In this document: in pieces, positions 7,228 to 14,139 of the stretch
Layout: each line of letters starts with the position of its first letter
Numbering within the stretch: the first letter of the stretch is position 1
Virus record (IMG/VR): IMGVR_UViG_3300031521_000262
Coordinates: 1 to 30,838 of that record
Length of the DNA: 30,838 bases
DNA from: a virus
Reading direction: 5' to 3' (one strand)
Program-made: the position numbers and the translations under genes
Notes under the pieces: model-generated
What the model was told of the DNA's origin: nothing
The model's input: only the letters and a program-made list of their open reading frames with translations
Database searches by the model: none

Positions 7228-7447
7228 ACTATTTACTCTGATCCTAATTGCAGGTTTGTTATGCTGCAAAAAAGAGGCTCTACCTCCTGCTCAAGAAAAA
7301 GAATCTACCTTCGAAAGACCTTACAAAGTTGAGGTACTGAACGATCATCAGGTAAATTGCACTTATCAAGGAGATACTGTATCTCTATTTTTTGAGAATG
7401 CTTACAGCTTGTCTGAAGAGACTGTTGTGTACATCAAGAAAAACTAA
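7217..7447 (+). CDS. Small predicted lipoprotein
   Basis: A 76-aa protein with an N-terminal signal sequence (MGTKLFTLILIAGLLC) ending in a lipobox-like LxGLLC followed by a second Cys and a Pro/Glu-rich linker, then a small beta-type domain (KVEVLNDHQVNCTYQGDTVSLFF). Expected to be lipid-anchored in the host envelope. Small phage lipoproteins often act in superinfection exclusion or lysis; neither is shown. Several in-frame ATGs exist (7211, 7214, 7217); 7217 is chosen because GGGAGG ends seven bases upstream. It overlaps the previous gene by 11 bases. Confidence 0.6.
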   Translation: MGTKLFTLILIAGLLCCKKEALPPAQEKESTFERPYKVEVLNDHQVNCTYQGDTVSLFFENAYSLSEETVVYIKKN

Positions 7448-7453
7448 ACCGTT

Positions 7454-7564
7454 ATGAAAACAAAAGACTTTTATTGTAAATTGGTTATTGCCGCACTTGT
7501 TACGGTATTTATCTTTGGAGTGTTCTTTATTCTTGCGTTCCATAACGTAGACACTTTACTCTAA
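7454..7564 (+). CDS. Small single-TM peptide (36 aa)
   Basis: A 36-aa peptide with a basic N-terminus (MKTKDFYCK) and one membrane segment (about residues 9-29, LVIAALVTVFIFGVFFILAF). It starts six bases after the lipoprotein stop in the GTTATG context, so the two envelope proteins are probably co-translated. Holin-like size and topology, but no other lysis gene is nearby; function unknown. Confidence 0.5.
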   Translation: MKTKDFYCKLVIAALVTVFIFGVFFILAFHNVDTLL

Positions 7565-7582
7565 ATTTATTTTTGCAATCAG

Positions 7583-7613
7583 TTTGGAGTTCTAAAACTT
7601 ATTAATTACTTTG
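7583..7613 (+). promoter_or_regulatory. Candidate promoter
   Basis: TTTG (7583-7586), 20 bases, then TACTTTG (7607-7613), a one-base-shorter form of the Bacteroidetes -7 element TAnnTTTG, located 22 bases before the start at 7636. Confidence 0.45.
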
Positions 7614-7635
7614 TATTTTTATAAACTTACTGAAT

Positions 7636-7908
7636 ATGAAACGACAGAAAATCTATGTTGTGAAATCCTCCATGAGGAGAACTTCTTCTACAGAAGGGTT
7701 TGTGTGGTGGGAGACATACGGTGTCTTCTCTTCCCGAAAAACTGCTTTACTTGCTATCGAACAATCATTTAAGATTAACAAAGGATGGAATTGGACTGCA
7801 GATGTGTACAATCCCGATCATTTTGATTATGACTTACTCAGCACAGACGGAACTCCATGTAAGACTAGAGTAATTATTGAGACACACATTTTAAATAAAG
7901 GATGGTGA
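7636..7908 (+). CDS. Hypothetical protein (90 aa)
   Basis: A 90-aa soluble protein rich in Trp and Tyr (FVWWETYGVFSSRKTALLAIEQSF..., NKGWNWTADVYNPD). The pattern of strand, helix, strand resembles small phage 'response to host' proteins of no known function. AAACTTACTGAATATG precedes the start. Its TGA is overlapped by the next start (ATGGTGA). First gene of a run of four tightly packed genes to 8559. Confidence 0.55.
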   Translation: MKRQKIYVVKSSMRRTSSTEGFVWWETYGVFSSRKTALLAIEQSFKINKGWNWTADVYNPDHFDYDLLSTDGTPCKTRVIIETHILNKGW

Positions 7909-8093
7909 CTATGAGCAGATCTTACTTTATTATCCAATTTAATGAAACTCCCGAGCAATTTCAGGCAGAGCCTTTAATGCTAGATGATTGTAATACTGCA
8001 TGGTTTGGATCTTATGCAGATGCAAAACTAACAGGAGACGATCTTTGCGGGGAGTTAGACGTTGATTACATCATTTGTGAAAAACCTCAATAA
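7902..8093 (+). CDS. Hypothetical acidic protein (63 aa)
   Basis: A 63-aa acidic protein (SYFIIQFNETPEQFQAEPLMLDDCNTAWFGSYADAKLTGDDL). It overlaps the previous gene by seven bases; an alternative ATG at 7911 would give 60 aa. No TM segment, no known motif. Probably co-translated with its neighbours. Confidence 0.5.
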   Translation: MVTMSRSYFIIQFNETPEQFQAEPLMLDDCNTAWFGSYADAKLTGDDLCGELDVDYIICEKPQ

Positions 8094-8095
8094 TT

Positions 8096-8365
8096 ATGGC
8101 AAACATTAATCCTATCAGAATAGCGATTGAAGGTCTCCTAGAGACTAATTTCTCTACCTCGTATGTGGACAAATGTCCGACAAAGAAACATCCAGACAGG
8201 TACAGGTTAAAATTGACTCCTTACGGCACAGCTCACAAAAAGAGAGAAGCTAAGGTTGAAAAATTACCTCATGTACTTAAAGTGGAATACACTGACGGAG
8301 GATTTAGAACACCTCCAGGTATTGCTATTTACTTTGATTGTAAACCCTCAATAATAAAGGTATGA
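8096..8365 (+). CDS. Hypothetical basic protein (89 aa)
   Basis: An 89-aa basic protein. Helical start (NPIRIAIEGLLETNF), a Lys/Arg-rich middle (CPTKKHPDRYRLKLTPYGTAHKKREAK) and a beta-type C-terminus. Two bases after the preceding stop, and its TGA overlaps the next ATG. A nucleic-acid-binding role would fit the charge but is not shown. Confidence 0.5.
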   Translation: MANINPIRIAIEGLLETNFSTSYVDKCPTKKHPDRYRLKLTPYGTAHKKREAKVEKLPHVLKVEYTDGGFRTPPGIAIYFDCKPSIIKV

Positions 8366-8559
8366 ACAAAATAACAATTCTCGAAGATGACTTAGGTTGG
8401 AAAAAAGTATGGGACTCATTAAATGATGAGACTGCTTTTGAGACTTTTGAAGAAGCAGAAGAGTACATTGCCGACATGGCTGACGATTATGAGTATTTAC
8501 TTGTATCTATAGGAGACATTATTTACTTGTACGAAAAGAAATTAGACATTAAACCATAA
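8362..8559 (+). CDS. Hypothetical acidic protein (65 aa)
   Basis: A 65-aa, very acidic protein (LNDETAFETFEEAEEYIADMADDYEYLLVSIGDIIYLYEKK). ATGA overlap with the preceding gene. Last gene of the 7636-8559 unit, followed by hairpins at 8551-8589 and the terminator at 8591. Not recognised. Confidence 0.5.
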   Translation: MNKITILEDDLGWKKVWDSLNDETAFETFEEAEEYIADMADDYEYLLVSIGDIIYLYEKKLDIKP

Positions 8560-8590
8560 CGGTTTTCCGTAAGTTTTCCTTTATGGTTTG

Positions 8591-8618
8591 CCTCCTACTC
8601 GAAAGGGTAGGGGGTTTT
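8591..8618 (+). terminator. Terminator hairpin
   Basis: CCTCCTAC (8591-8598) pairs with GTAGGGGG (8607-8614) and is followed by TTTT. Directly upstream AAACCATAA (8551-8559) pairs with TTATGGTTT (8581-8589), a second hairpin spanning the stop codon of the preceding gene. Confidence 0.7.
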
Positions 8619-8648
8619 GTCGGTATAAATTGATAAAAACTTACAAAA

Positions 8649-8882
8649 ATGGCTAAAAAGAAATTAGTTCTCTCCGTAGGTGTCACTACCATTGTATGCT
8701 GTTTGATAAATACATTATACTGGTTAGACAATAAAGACACATTAGACTGGAATGAATTACATTTGCAGTCCTCAATTGAAACTTATCTAAAGAACATCGG
8801 TGTGCTTGACTCTAACGGAGCATATCCTTCAGATGTTATTTTTACAAAGAGAATTCAAAACTGTATTAATCAACATAATTAA
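8649..8882 (+). CDS. Small membrane-anchored protein (77 aa)
   Basis: A 77-aa protein with a basic N-terminus (MAKKK) and one hydrophobic segment (about residues 6-26, LVLSVGVTTIVCCLINTLYWL), then a polar domain (DNKDTLDWNELHLQSSIETYLKNIG...). Predicted inner-membrane anchor with a soluble C-terminus. Start supported by AAAACTTACAAAAATG after the terminator at 8591. Not recognised. Confidence 0.55.
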   Translation: MAKKKLVLSVGVTTIVCCLINTLYWLDNKDTLDWNELHLQSSIETYLKNIGVLDSNGAYPSDVIFTKRIQNCINQHN

Positions 8883-8892
8883 AACTAATATT

Positions 8893-9174
8893 ATGACACT
8901 AACTATTACAGAATTGATTGATGAGTTAAAAGACATCAGAAGAAACTTTGGAGATATTGATGTTTGGTCTAGTTCCAATTATGGAGACTATCATAACACT
9001 GAACAATTAGTTCCTATTGCAGAAGTAGTTACATGTATTCCTATCAAAGAAGCTTACAGCAGATCAGGATTAGGAATGCCTTCTCAAAGAGATGAGGAAG
9101 ACGAAGATTTTGATAACAGTCCTCATGATGCAAAAGTTGGTTTAGTTTGTGTTTTACGATATACTCAAGACTAA
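8893..9174 (+). CDS. Hypothetical acidic protein (93 aa)
   Basis: A 93-aa protein started at the ATTATG-context ATG, ten bases after the preceding stop; a longer frame from 8800 would overlap that gene out of frame. The opening TLTITELIDELKDIRRNFGDIDVW is a recognisable phage small-protein pattern ('L...L......G...V', often beside replication or metabolism genes), and a later VGLVCVLRYTQD gives a terminal strand. Function unknown. Confidence 0.55.
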   Translation: MTLTITELIDELKDIRRNFGDIDVWSSSNYGDYHNTEQLVPIAEVVTCIPIKEAYSRSGLGMPSQRDEEDEDFDNSPHDAKVGLVCVLRYTQD

Positions 9175-9305
9175 TGAGAAACGACATTAAATTATTTTGG
9201 AAATATGTAGGAATTATGTTCTTGGCTATTGTTGTACTTTTTGTGATAATGGCAGGAGAGACATTGATTCCTTTAGTTGTTAAATTTATCATTAACCTAT
9301 TCTGA
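9174..9305 (+). CDS. Small single-TM peptide (43 aa)
   Basis: A 43-aa peptide whose ATG overlaps the preceding TAA (TAATG). Residues about 11-29 form a membrane segment (YVGIMFLAIVVLFVIMAG), and the C-terminus (LIPLVVKFIINLF) is hydrophobic as well. Two-helix hairpin or one TM plus an amphipathic helix. Not recognised. Confidence 0.5.
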   Translation: MRNDIKLFWKYVGIMFLAIVVLFVIMAGETLIPLVVKFIINLF

Positions 9306-9307
9306 TT

Positions 9308-9568
9308 ATGTCAAGAGAAACATTTGCCACAGTATGGGATCCTACTCCAGGAGAGAATCCTGTTGCTCATTGCTGCATCAGATATGCAGATGAAGGATGC
9401 TATAGAAATCAGACATTATCAGGTGCAATGTATGTTTCTGATTTGTTTGAGAAATGTTCATGCAATGTATATGACATCTCAGGTGTTGTACTTGTTTATG
9501 AATTGACTGAAGAGAATATTTTAATACGCGGCGGTAAACTTATACGTCCTGCGATATGTGTTCAATAA
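9308..9568 (+). CDS. Hypothetical Cys-containing protein (86 aa)
   Basis: An 86-aa protein with Cys residues near 22, 23, 31, 50 and 52 (AHCCIRYADEGC, CSCNVYD). The pattern could bind a metal or form disulphides but does not match a known zinc finger. It starts three bases after the preceding stop in a GATTATG context. Function unknown. Confidence 0.5.
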   Translation: MSRETFATVWDPTPGENPVAHCCIRYADEGCYRNQTLSGAMYVSDLFEKCSCNVYDISGVVLVYELTEENILIRGGKLIRPAICVQ

Positions 9569-9582
9569 TTAATATTTAGAAA

Positions 9583-9750
9583 ATGAAAAAATGTATCATC
9601 TTGATTTTATTTTTGTTTCTTTTTTCCTGTGTCTCAAGTAAAGATTACAACAATGGTAAAAGAAGATATCAAAGGTATTACCCTTCCATGAAGAATACTA
9701 ACTATTTCTGGTACAATGCAAGTAATAGAACCTATTATTTTAAATGGTAG
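9583..9750 (+). CDS. Small predicted lipoprotein (55 aa)
   Basis: A 55-aa protein with a classic lipoprotein signal: MKKCIIL, a hydrophobic core and the lipobox LFSC (Cys at about residue 18). The mature part is a basic, Tyr/Asn-rich peptide (KRRYQRYYPSMKNTNYFWYN). Second small lipoprotein in this region. Ends with TAG. Role in the host envelope inferred from the signal only. Confidence 0.55.
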   Translation: MKKCIILILFLFLFSCVSSKDYNNGKRRYQRYYPSMKNTNYFWYNASNRTYYFKW

Positions 9751-9797
9751 AAAGTTAGAATACAATAACAAGTTTAACAAGGAATAACAAGTTAAAT

Positions 9798-9823
9798 TTC
9801 AGCACGTTTTTCTGCTGAATTCA
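9798..9823 (+). promoter_or_regulatory. Hairpin/operator-like element before the helicase gene
   Basis: TTCAGCA (9798-9804) pairs with TGCTGAA (9813-9819). The right arm contains the palindrome TGAATTCA (9816-9823), which recurs twice at 15776 and 15833 in front of another gene block. Confidence 0.4.
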
Positions 9824-9840
9824 ACACTAATTTTATAAAA

Positions 9841-12558
9841 ATGTATAACAGTACTCCTACAAAAAGTAACGCTGAAAAAGCTGTGAAACTAGCAGAGCTT
9901 AAAAACGGTACACCTGTTTGTAGAATTGAGTTTCCCTACAACCAAGAAGACCTTAATAGGGTACGAGGTTTAAGGGAACGAAAATACTATCCAGAAGGTA
10001 AATACTGGACATGTCCTGTAGATGTTCCTTCATTGGAACTTCTAGCAGAATGGGGATTTAAACTTGATTCTAATTTACAAGCTATCCTAGATCGCTCAAA
10101 AGTATCTATCACAGATGTCAAGGAAATTAAAATACCAGGATTAAAAGGGACGTTAAGACCGTTTCAAAATATTGGTGTTAGTTTTATTGATGCTAAGAAT
10201 GGTAGATGTTTAATTGCAGATGAGATGGGCTTGGGTAAAGCACAACCTTGGTACACCAAAGTACTAACACCTTCTGGATGGAAGCAGATAGGTAATCTTT
10301 CTTTAAAAGATCAAGTATTTGGATCTGATGGAATATCTCATAAGTTAAAAGGAATCTACAATAAAGGAAATAAGAAAGTGTATAAGGTTACATTTTCTGA
10401 TAAAACTTCTGTAGAATGTTGTGAAGACCATTTATGGACGATTTACTCTCCTAGAGACAAATGGATGGGATTTCCTAGTAAGACTTTTCCATTAAAAGAA
10501 ATTATGAAAATGCAATTAAAATCAGATAAGAAATCTAAGGCTAATTTAGTCTTTATACCTATGCTTTCTGATGCAATTGACTTTCCAGAAAGGAAATTAA
10601 TTATTCCTCCATACACAATGGGTGCTTTATTAGGTGACGGAGGTATTTCTAAAGGAGTTTGTTTTTCTAACACAGATTCTGATATTATTGAAAGAGTTGG
10701 AAACGAACTGCTTCCATTGGGGTACACATTGAAAAAAGACAAAGGTGAGAATTGTGATTTCCATGTAGTGCATACAAATCCAAAAGACAAGTCTAAAATT
10801 AATGAAATAAAAAACATTATCAGAAAGTATAGATTAAATGTTACTTCAGAATACAAGTATATTCCTGATGATTATAAATTTGGTTCTATAGAACAAAGAG
10901 CTGAACTATTAAGAGGACTTCTTGATACAGACGGTTATGCAAGTTTAAAATCTGGAGTTATTCAATTTACGTCTGTTTCGGAACAATTATGTGACGATGT
11001 TGTTTTTTTAGTTGAGTCTTTTGGAGGTATTGCAAGAAAGAAATCCTATCCTGGAATACAAGTTTGTCCAAATGGAGACAAGAAAATAGGAAAGATAGCT
11101 CATTCACTCACAATAATGATGCCGAAAGGAAATAATCCTTTCTTTTGCATAAGAAAAAGAACCTCTTGTAAAGAGAAAGTAAAATACAGTCCTGCAAGAG
11201 CTATCACAAAAATAGAGTATGTAAAAACAGATTTATGTTTCTGCATTTCTGTAGACACAAAGGATCATTTATATGTCACAGAACATTGTATATTGACACA
11301 TAATACTGTCCAGGCTTTAGCTTACCTACAACTGCATAAAGAACTTCGGACAGCAATCATTGTCGTTCCTGCTTCTTTAAAACTTAACTGGCTAAGAGAA
11401 ACATTTAATTGGATACCTAATTCTCAGGCAGAAGTATTAACAGGAAGAACTCCATACAAAACGACTGGAAAGATTCTTATTCTTAATTATGACATTTTAG
11501 AAGCTTGGGTACCTTATTTGATTAAGATTAAGCCAAAGATCCTAATAATGGATGAGGTACATTGTATTAAAAACGGTGCTGCTAAAAGAACAAAGGCTGC
11601 TAAGAAATTAGGTAAAGTTGTAGAACACATTATTGGTTTATCTGGTACTCCTGTACTTAACAGACCGATTGAAATATACAATGCTGTATCAATGATAGAT
11701 CCTACTGTATTAGGTTCTTATTTTGTATTTACGAAGCGTTATTGTGATGCTAAGAAATCTATATGGGGTACAAATGTACAAGGTGCTTCTAATGTTGAAG
11801 AGTTGCACAGGAAACTGACAAGTACTGTCATGTTAAGAAGACTGAAGGTAAATGTTGCAAAAGATTTGCCAGACAAACAGACAGCTTTTGTACCTATTGA
11901 GTTAGACAATTGGGCTGAGTATGTTTATGCAGAACGAAACTTTATTAAATGGGTAAGTGAAACGAAAGGTACTGCCGCAGCAATTAGAGCTTCCAATGCA
12001 GAAACATTAGGTCAGATTAATGCTTTAAAACAATTGGCTGTAAAAGGTAAAATGGCTAATGTTATATCTTGGATAGAAGAGTTTATTGACTCAGGTGAGA
12101 AGCTTGTATTGTTTTGTACTCATACAGCGACAATTGATGCTATAATGACAGCATTTCCAAAGATATCTGTTAGGTATGATGGAGGTGTTAATCAATCAAA
12201 CAGAGACAAAGCAGTAACATCATTTCAGACAGACGTTAGAATTAAATTATTTGTTGGGATGTTAGATGCTGCTGGAAATCCTGCAGGAGTAGGTTTAACA
12301 TTAACCGCAGCTTGGTCCACAGCAACAATTGAATATCAATACACCCCAGGTGTACATGATCAAGCAGACGACAGAATACACAGGATTGGACAAAAGAATG
12401 CCTGTACCAATTATAAATTGATTGCAGCAGGTACAATTGAAGAAAAGATTGCAGCTTTACTAGATAAGAAACGTCAAATTGTAGACGGTATATTAGATGG
12501 TAAACGTACACCTGCAGAATCCTTACTAATGGAACTTATTAAATCTTACCAAAAATAA
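9841..12558 (+). CDS. SNF2-family (SMARCAL1/HARP-like) DNA helicase with intein
   Basis: A 905-aa precursor: 550 aa of helicase after removal of the 355-aa intein (residues 134-488). The N-terminal part (about 17-60, with FPYNQEDLNRVRGLRERKYY and WTCPV) resembles a HARP-like domain. The helicase core shows motif I split as DEMGLGK/T across the intein, motif II DEVH (MDEVHCIKNG), motif III LSGTPV, and motif VI DDRIHRIGQKN. These motifs define the SNF2 branch of superfamily 2. Such enzymes use ATP to translocate on duplex DNA, and SMARCAL1-like members anneal or remodel forks. It is placed just ahead of the replication genes. Activity requires intein excision, since the P-loop is otherwise interrupted. 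Confidence 0.92.
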   Translation: MYNSTPTKSNAEKAVKLAELKNGTPVCRIEFPYNQEDLNRVRGLRERKYYPEGKYWTCPVDVPSLELLAEWGFKLDSNLQAILDRSKVSITDVKEIKIPGLKGTLRPFQNIGVSFIDAKNGRCLIADEMGLGKAQPWYTKVLTPSGWKQIGNLSLKDQVFGSDGISHKLKGIYNKGNKKVYKVTFSDKTSVECCEDHLWTIYSPRDKWMGFPSKTFPLKEIMKMQLKSDKKSKANLVFIPMLSDAIDFPERKLIIPPYTMGALLGDGGISKGVCFSNTDSDIIERVGNELLPLGYTLKKDKGENCDFHVVHTNPKDKSKINEIKNIIRKYRLNVTSEYKYIPDDYKFGSIEQRAELLRGLLDTDGYASLKSGVIQFTSVSEQLCDDVVFLVESFGGIARKKSYPGIQVCPNGDKKIGKIAHSLTIMMPKGNNPFFCIRKRTSCKEKVKYSPARAITKIEYVKTDLCFCISVDTKDHLYVTEHCILTHNTVQALAYLQLHKELRTAIIVVPASLKLNWLRETFNWIPNSQAEVLTGRTPYKTTGKILILNYDILEAWVPYLIKIKPKILIMDEVHCIKNGAAKRTKAAKKLGKVVEHIIGLSGTPVLNRPIEIYNAVSMIDPTVLGSYFVFTKRYCDAKKSIWGTNVQGASNVEELHRKLTSTVMLRRLKVNVAKDLPDKQTAFVPIELDNWAEYVYAERNFIKWVSETKGTAAAIRASNAETLGQINALKQLAVKGKMANVISWIEEFIDSGEKLVLFCTHTATIDAIMTAFPKISVRYDGGVNQSNRDKAVTSFQTDVRIKLFVGMLDAAGNPAGVGLTLTAAWSTATIEYQYTPGVHDQADDRIHRIGQKNACTNYKLIAAGTIEEKIAALLDKKRQIVDGILDGKRTPAESLLMELIKSYQK
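10240..11304 (+). mobile_element. Full-length intein with LAGLIDADG endonuclease, Walker A insertion
   Basis: A 355-residue in-frame insertion between Lys133 and Thr489. The N-terminal block is AQPWYTKVLTPSGWK, which starts with Ala instead of Cys/Ser; block B is near CEDHLW. The two dodecapeptide blocks LLGDGGI (about 130-136) and LLDTDGYAS (about 227-235) mark a DOD homing endonuclease. The C-terminal block DHLYVTEHCILTHN ends in His-Asn and is followed by Thr+1. All splicing features except the usual first nucleophile are present, so splicing presumably follows the Ala1 (class 2-like) route. Insertion in a P-loop is a favoured site for inteins. Confidence 0.92.
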
Positions 12559-12564
12559 AAACTT

Positions 12565-12906
12565 ATGAAAGACAAGAAAGTTATTGTTCCTGGAGACGAG
12601 TTTACCGTAGACTTCATTAAGAATGAAAAAGGCGGACGTCCAATTTGTAGAGTAGAAGGTATTGTATCCTTTTTAAATGACAATCACAGAAGCTTTATTG
12701 CTCCTGGTAGCTCTTGGATTGTTAGAGTCGATCTTGTTAAAGACAAGACATTGGTTGTAACTCCTCTGGTAAAAGTTGCTACTCCAAAAGAGAATGCTAT
12801 TACTCTGAAAGAGAAAATAGAATCTCTAAAACCAGAAAAGAAAGAACGTGTAAAAGAACACAGAACGTTTCAATATTATTCAAAACAAGAATTAAAAACC
12901 CTTTAA
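12565..12906 (+). CDS. Hypothetical protein, possible small beta-barrel (113 aa)
   Basis: A 113-aa protein. Residues 5-68 alternate hydrophobic and polar residues with Gly/Pro turns (PGDEFTVDFIKNEKGGRPICRVEG, APGSSWIVRVDLVKDKTLVV), resembling a TRAM/OB-type beta-barrel. Residues 80-113 are a Lys/Glu-rich helix. The barrel resemblance suggests RNA or DNA binding, but the match is only by pattern. AAAACTT lies directly before the ATG, six bases after the helicase stop, so it is probably co-transcribed with the helicase. Confidence 0.55.
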   Translation: MKDKKVIVPGDEFTVDFIKNEKGGRPICRVEGIVSFLNDNHRSFIAPGSSWIVRVDLVKDKTLVVTPLVKVATPKENAITLKEKIESLKPEKKERVKEHRTFQYYSKQELKTL

Positions 12907-12916
12907 AAATTACATT

Positions 12917-13132
12917 ATGGAAACTGTAGAAAATCCTTTATTGAATTTGAGGAAGTTGATGATCAATCATGTACACAGCGTCAACAGGTGTTTGTCTGTA
13001 GAGTATCTTGAACAACAAGATAATGAAATTCTGCTTGCAAACTGCCATCCTACCGAAAGGGAGTATTACACAAAGGAATTGAACTATTGTCAAAGAGTAG
13101 CAACTAAAAAAGAAAAAGTAACGGAGGAATAA
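12917..13132 (+). CDS. Hypothetical protein (71 aa)
   Basis: A 71-aa mostly helical protein (NPLLNLRKLMINHVHSVNRCLSVEYLEQQDNEILLANCHPTEREYYTKEL). No TM segment. It starts ten bases after the preceding stop in a CATTATG context and is followed three bases after its stop by the next gene. Not recognised. Confidence 0.5.
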   Translation: METVENPLLNLRKLMINHVHSVNRCLSVEYLEQQDNEILLANCHPTEREYYTKELNYCQRVATKKEKVTEE

Positions 13133-13135
13133 GCC

Positions 13136-13435
13136 ATGGCTTTATCTAGAAAAGAAATAGAAAAGAGAGCCATAGCAAAAGAAAAGAAGATTGCCAAAGG
13201 AAAGCGTAAACCATTAAAGATTAAAAAGTCTGAACTGCATCCTAGAAAAGTATTGATAAACATCAATAGTTCTGACGGGGATACTTTCAATCTTCTTGCT
13301 TTAGCAAAGAAATGGTCTATCCAACTGCAACTGAATTATAACCTCATTTATGAGGAAATGACTGCTTCTGATAGAGAACATCTTTTAGAAGTATTTAAGA
13401 AACATTTCGGAACATTTGTAACTTTATATGAATAG
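13136..13435 (+). CDS. Hypothetical basic protein (99 aa)
   Basis: A 99-aa protein with a Lys-rich N-terminal third (residues 1-40, IEKRAIAKEKKIAKGKRKPLK), then an alpha/beta-type region (KVLININSSDGDTFNLLALAKKWSIQLQL) and a helical C-terminus. The middle segment is reminiscent of small phage proteins of unknown function found near replication genes. The basic N-terminus may contact nucleic acid. Ends with TAG, five bases before the next ATG. Confidence 0.5.
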   Translation: MALSRKEIEKRAIAKEKKIAKGKRKPLKIKKSELHPRKVLININSSDGDTFNLLALAKKWSIQLQLNYNLIYEEMTASDREHLLEVFKKHFGTFVTLYE

Positions 13436-13440
13436 AAATT

Positions 13441-14139
13441 ATGAAACATTTTAAATTAACAACAGAATCAAAAGTAAATTTTTTAAGAACTACTTTGTTT
13501 AGAATAGAACTTATTGTTGATTGCAAATGGGGTTCTGTAGGAGATAAAGGAGGGTGGGTAGAAAAAGAAAATAACCTATCTGGCGATGCCTGGGTATCTG
13601 GCAATGCCAGGGTATCTGGCGATGCCAAGGTATATGGCGATGCCTGGGTATCTGGCGATGCCGAGGTATCTGGCGATGCCAAGGTATATGGCGATGCCAA
13701 GGTATCTGGCAATGCCTGGGTATCTGGCAATGCCTGGGTATCTGGCGATGCCAAGGTATATGGCGATGCCAAGGTATCTGGCAATGCCTGGGTATCTGAC
13801 AATGCCAAGGTATATGGCGATGCCTGGGTATCTGGCGATGCCGAGGTATCTGGCAATGCCTGGGTATCTGGCGATGCCAAGGTATATGGCGATGCCGTTT
13901 GTACTAAAAGATGCTTTACCTTAAATTTTGTCTACTTTTTAACATTAACAGACAATCACATACAATACGGCTGTATTAGGAAGACAATACAAGAATGGAT
14001 TGACTGGCTTGCTGACATTAATGCAGTAATAAAAACTCCTAGAGGCACTCCTAAATTCAAGTTAATTGAAATGTCTTTAAATTTAGCTATTGAACAGTGG
14101 AAACAATTAAATCAAAATAACAATGAGTACTTTTGTTGA
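13441..14139 (+). CDS. Hexapeptide-repeat (beta-helix) protein
   Basis: A 232-aa protein. Residues 1-45 form an N-terminal cap ending in GDKGGWVEKENN. Residues 46-153 are 18 perfect-length hexads of the type V(S/Y)G(D/N)A(W/K/E/R), predicted to fold as a solenoid beta-helix with a Val and an Ala stacked per turn. Residues 154-232 form a C-terminal part that starts hydrophobic and ends helical (IQEWIDWLADINAVIK). Repeats of this kind occur in many phage and Bacteroidetes proteins of unknown function, often in adhesion or scaffold roles. GC content of the repeat block is far above its surroundings. It overlaps the next gene by 17 bases. Confidence 0.75.
   Translation: MKHFKLTTESKVNFLRTTLFRIELIVDCKWGSVGDKGGWVEKENNLSGDAWVSGNARVSGDAKVYGDAWVSGDAEVSGDAKVYGDAKVSGNAWVSGNAWVSGDAKVYGDAKVSGNAWVSDNAKVYGDAWVSGDAEVSGNAWVSGDAKVYGDAVCTKRCFTLNFVYFLTLTDNHIQYGCIRKTIQEWIDWLADINAVIKTPRGTPKFKLIEMSLNLAIEQWKQLNQNNNEYFC
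13576..13899 (+). repeat. 18-unit tandem repeat of 18 bp
   Basis: Eighteen contiguous 18-bp units (type GTATCTGGCGATGCCTGG), each encoding one hexad. Tyr-containing units fall at positions 4, 7, 11, 14 and 18, an alternating 3/4 spacing that points to duplication of a larger 7-unit (126-bp) block. The array contains no stop codon in at least two other frames. Confidence 0.9.

Noticed and set aside
13395-13880. Minus-strand and second plus-strand frames across the hexad array
   Set aside because: They are open only because the 18-bp repeat lacks stops in several frames; the products are simple repeats (Ser-Pro-Asp-Thr type or Met-Pro-Gly-Tyr type), while the chosen frame continues into normal sequence on both sides.
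13576-13899. CRISPR array
   Set aside because: Units are contiguous 18-bp coding repeats without spacers.
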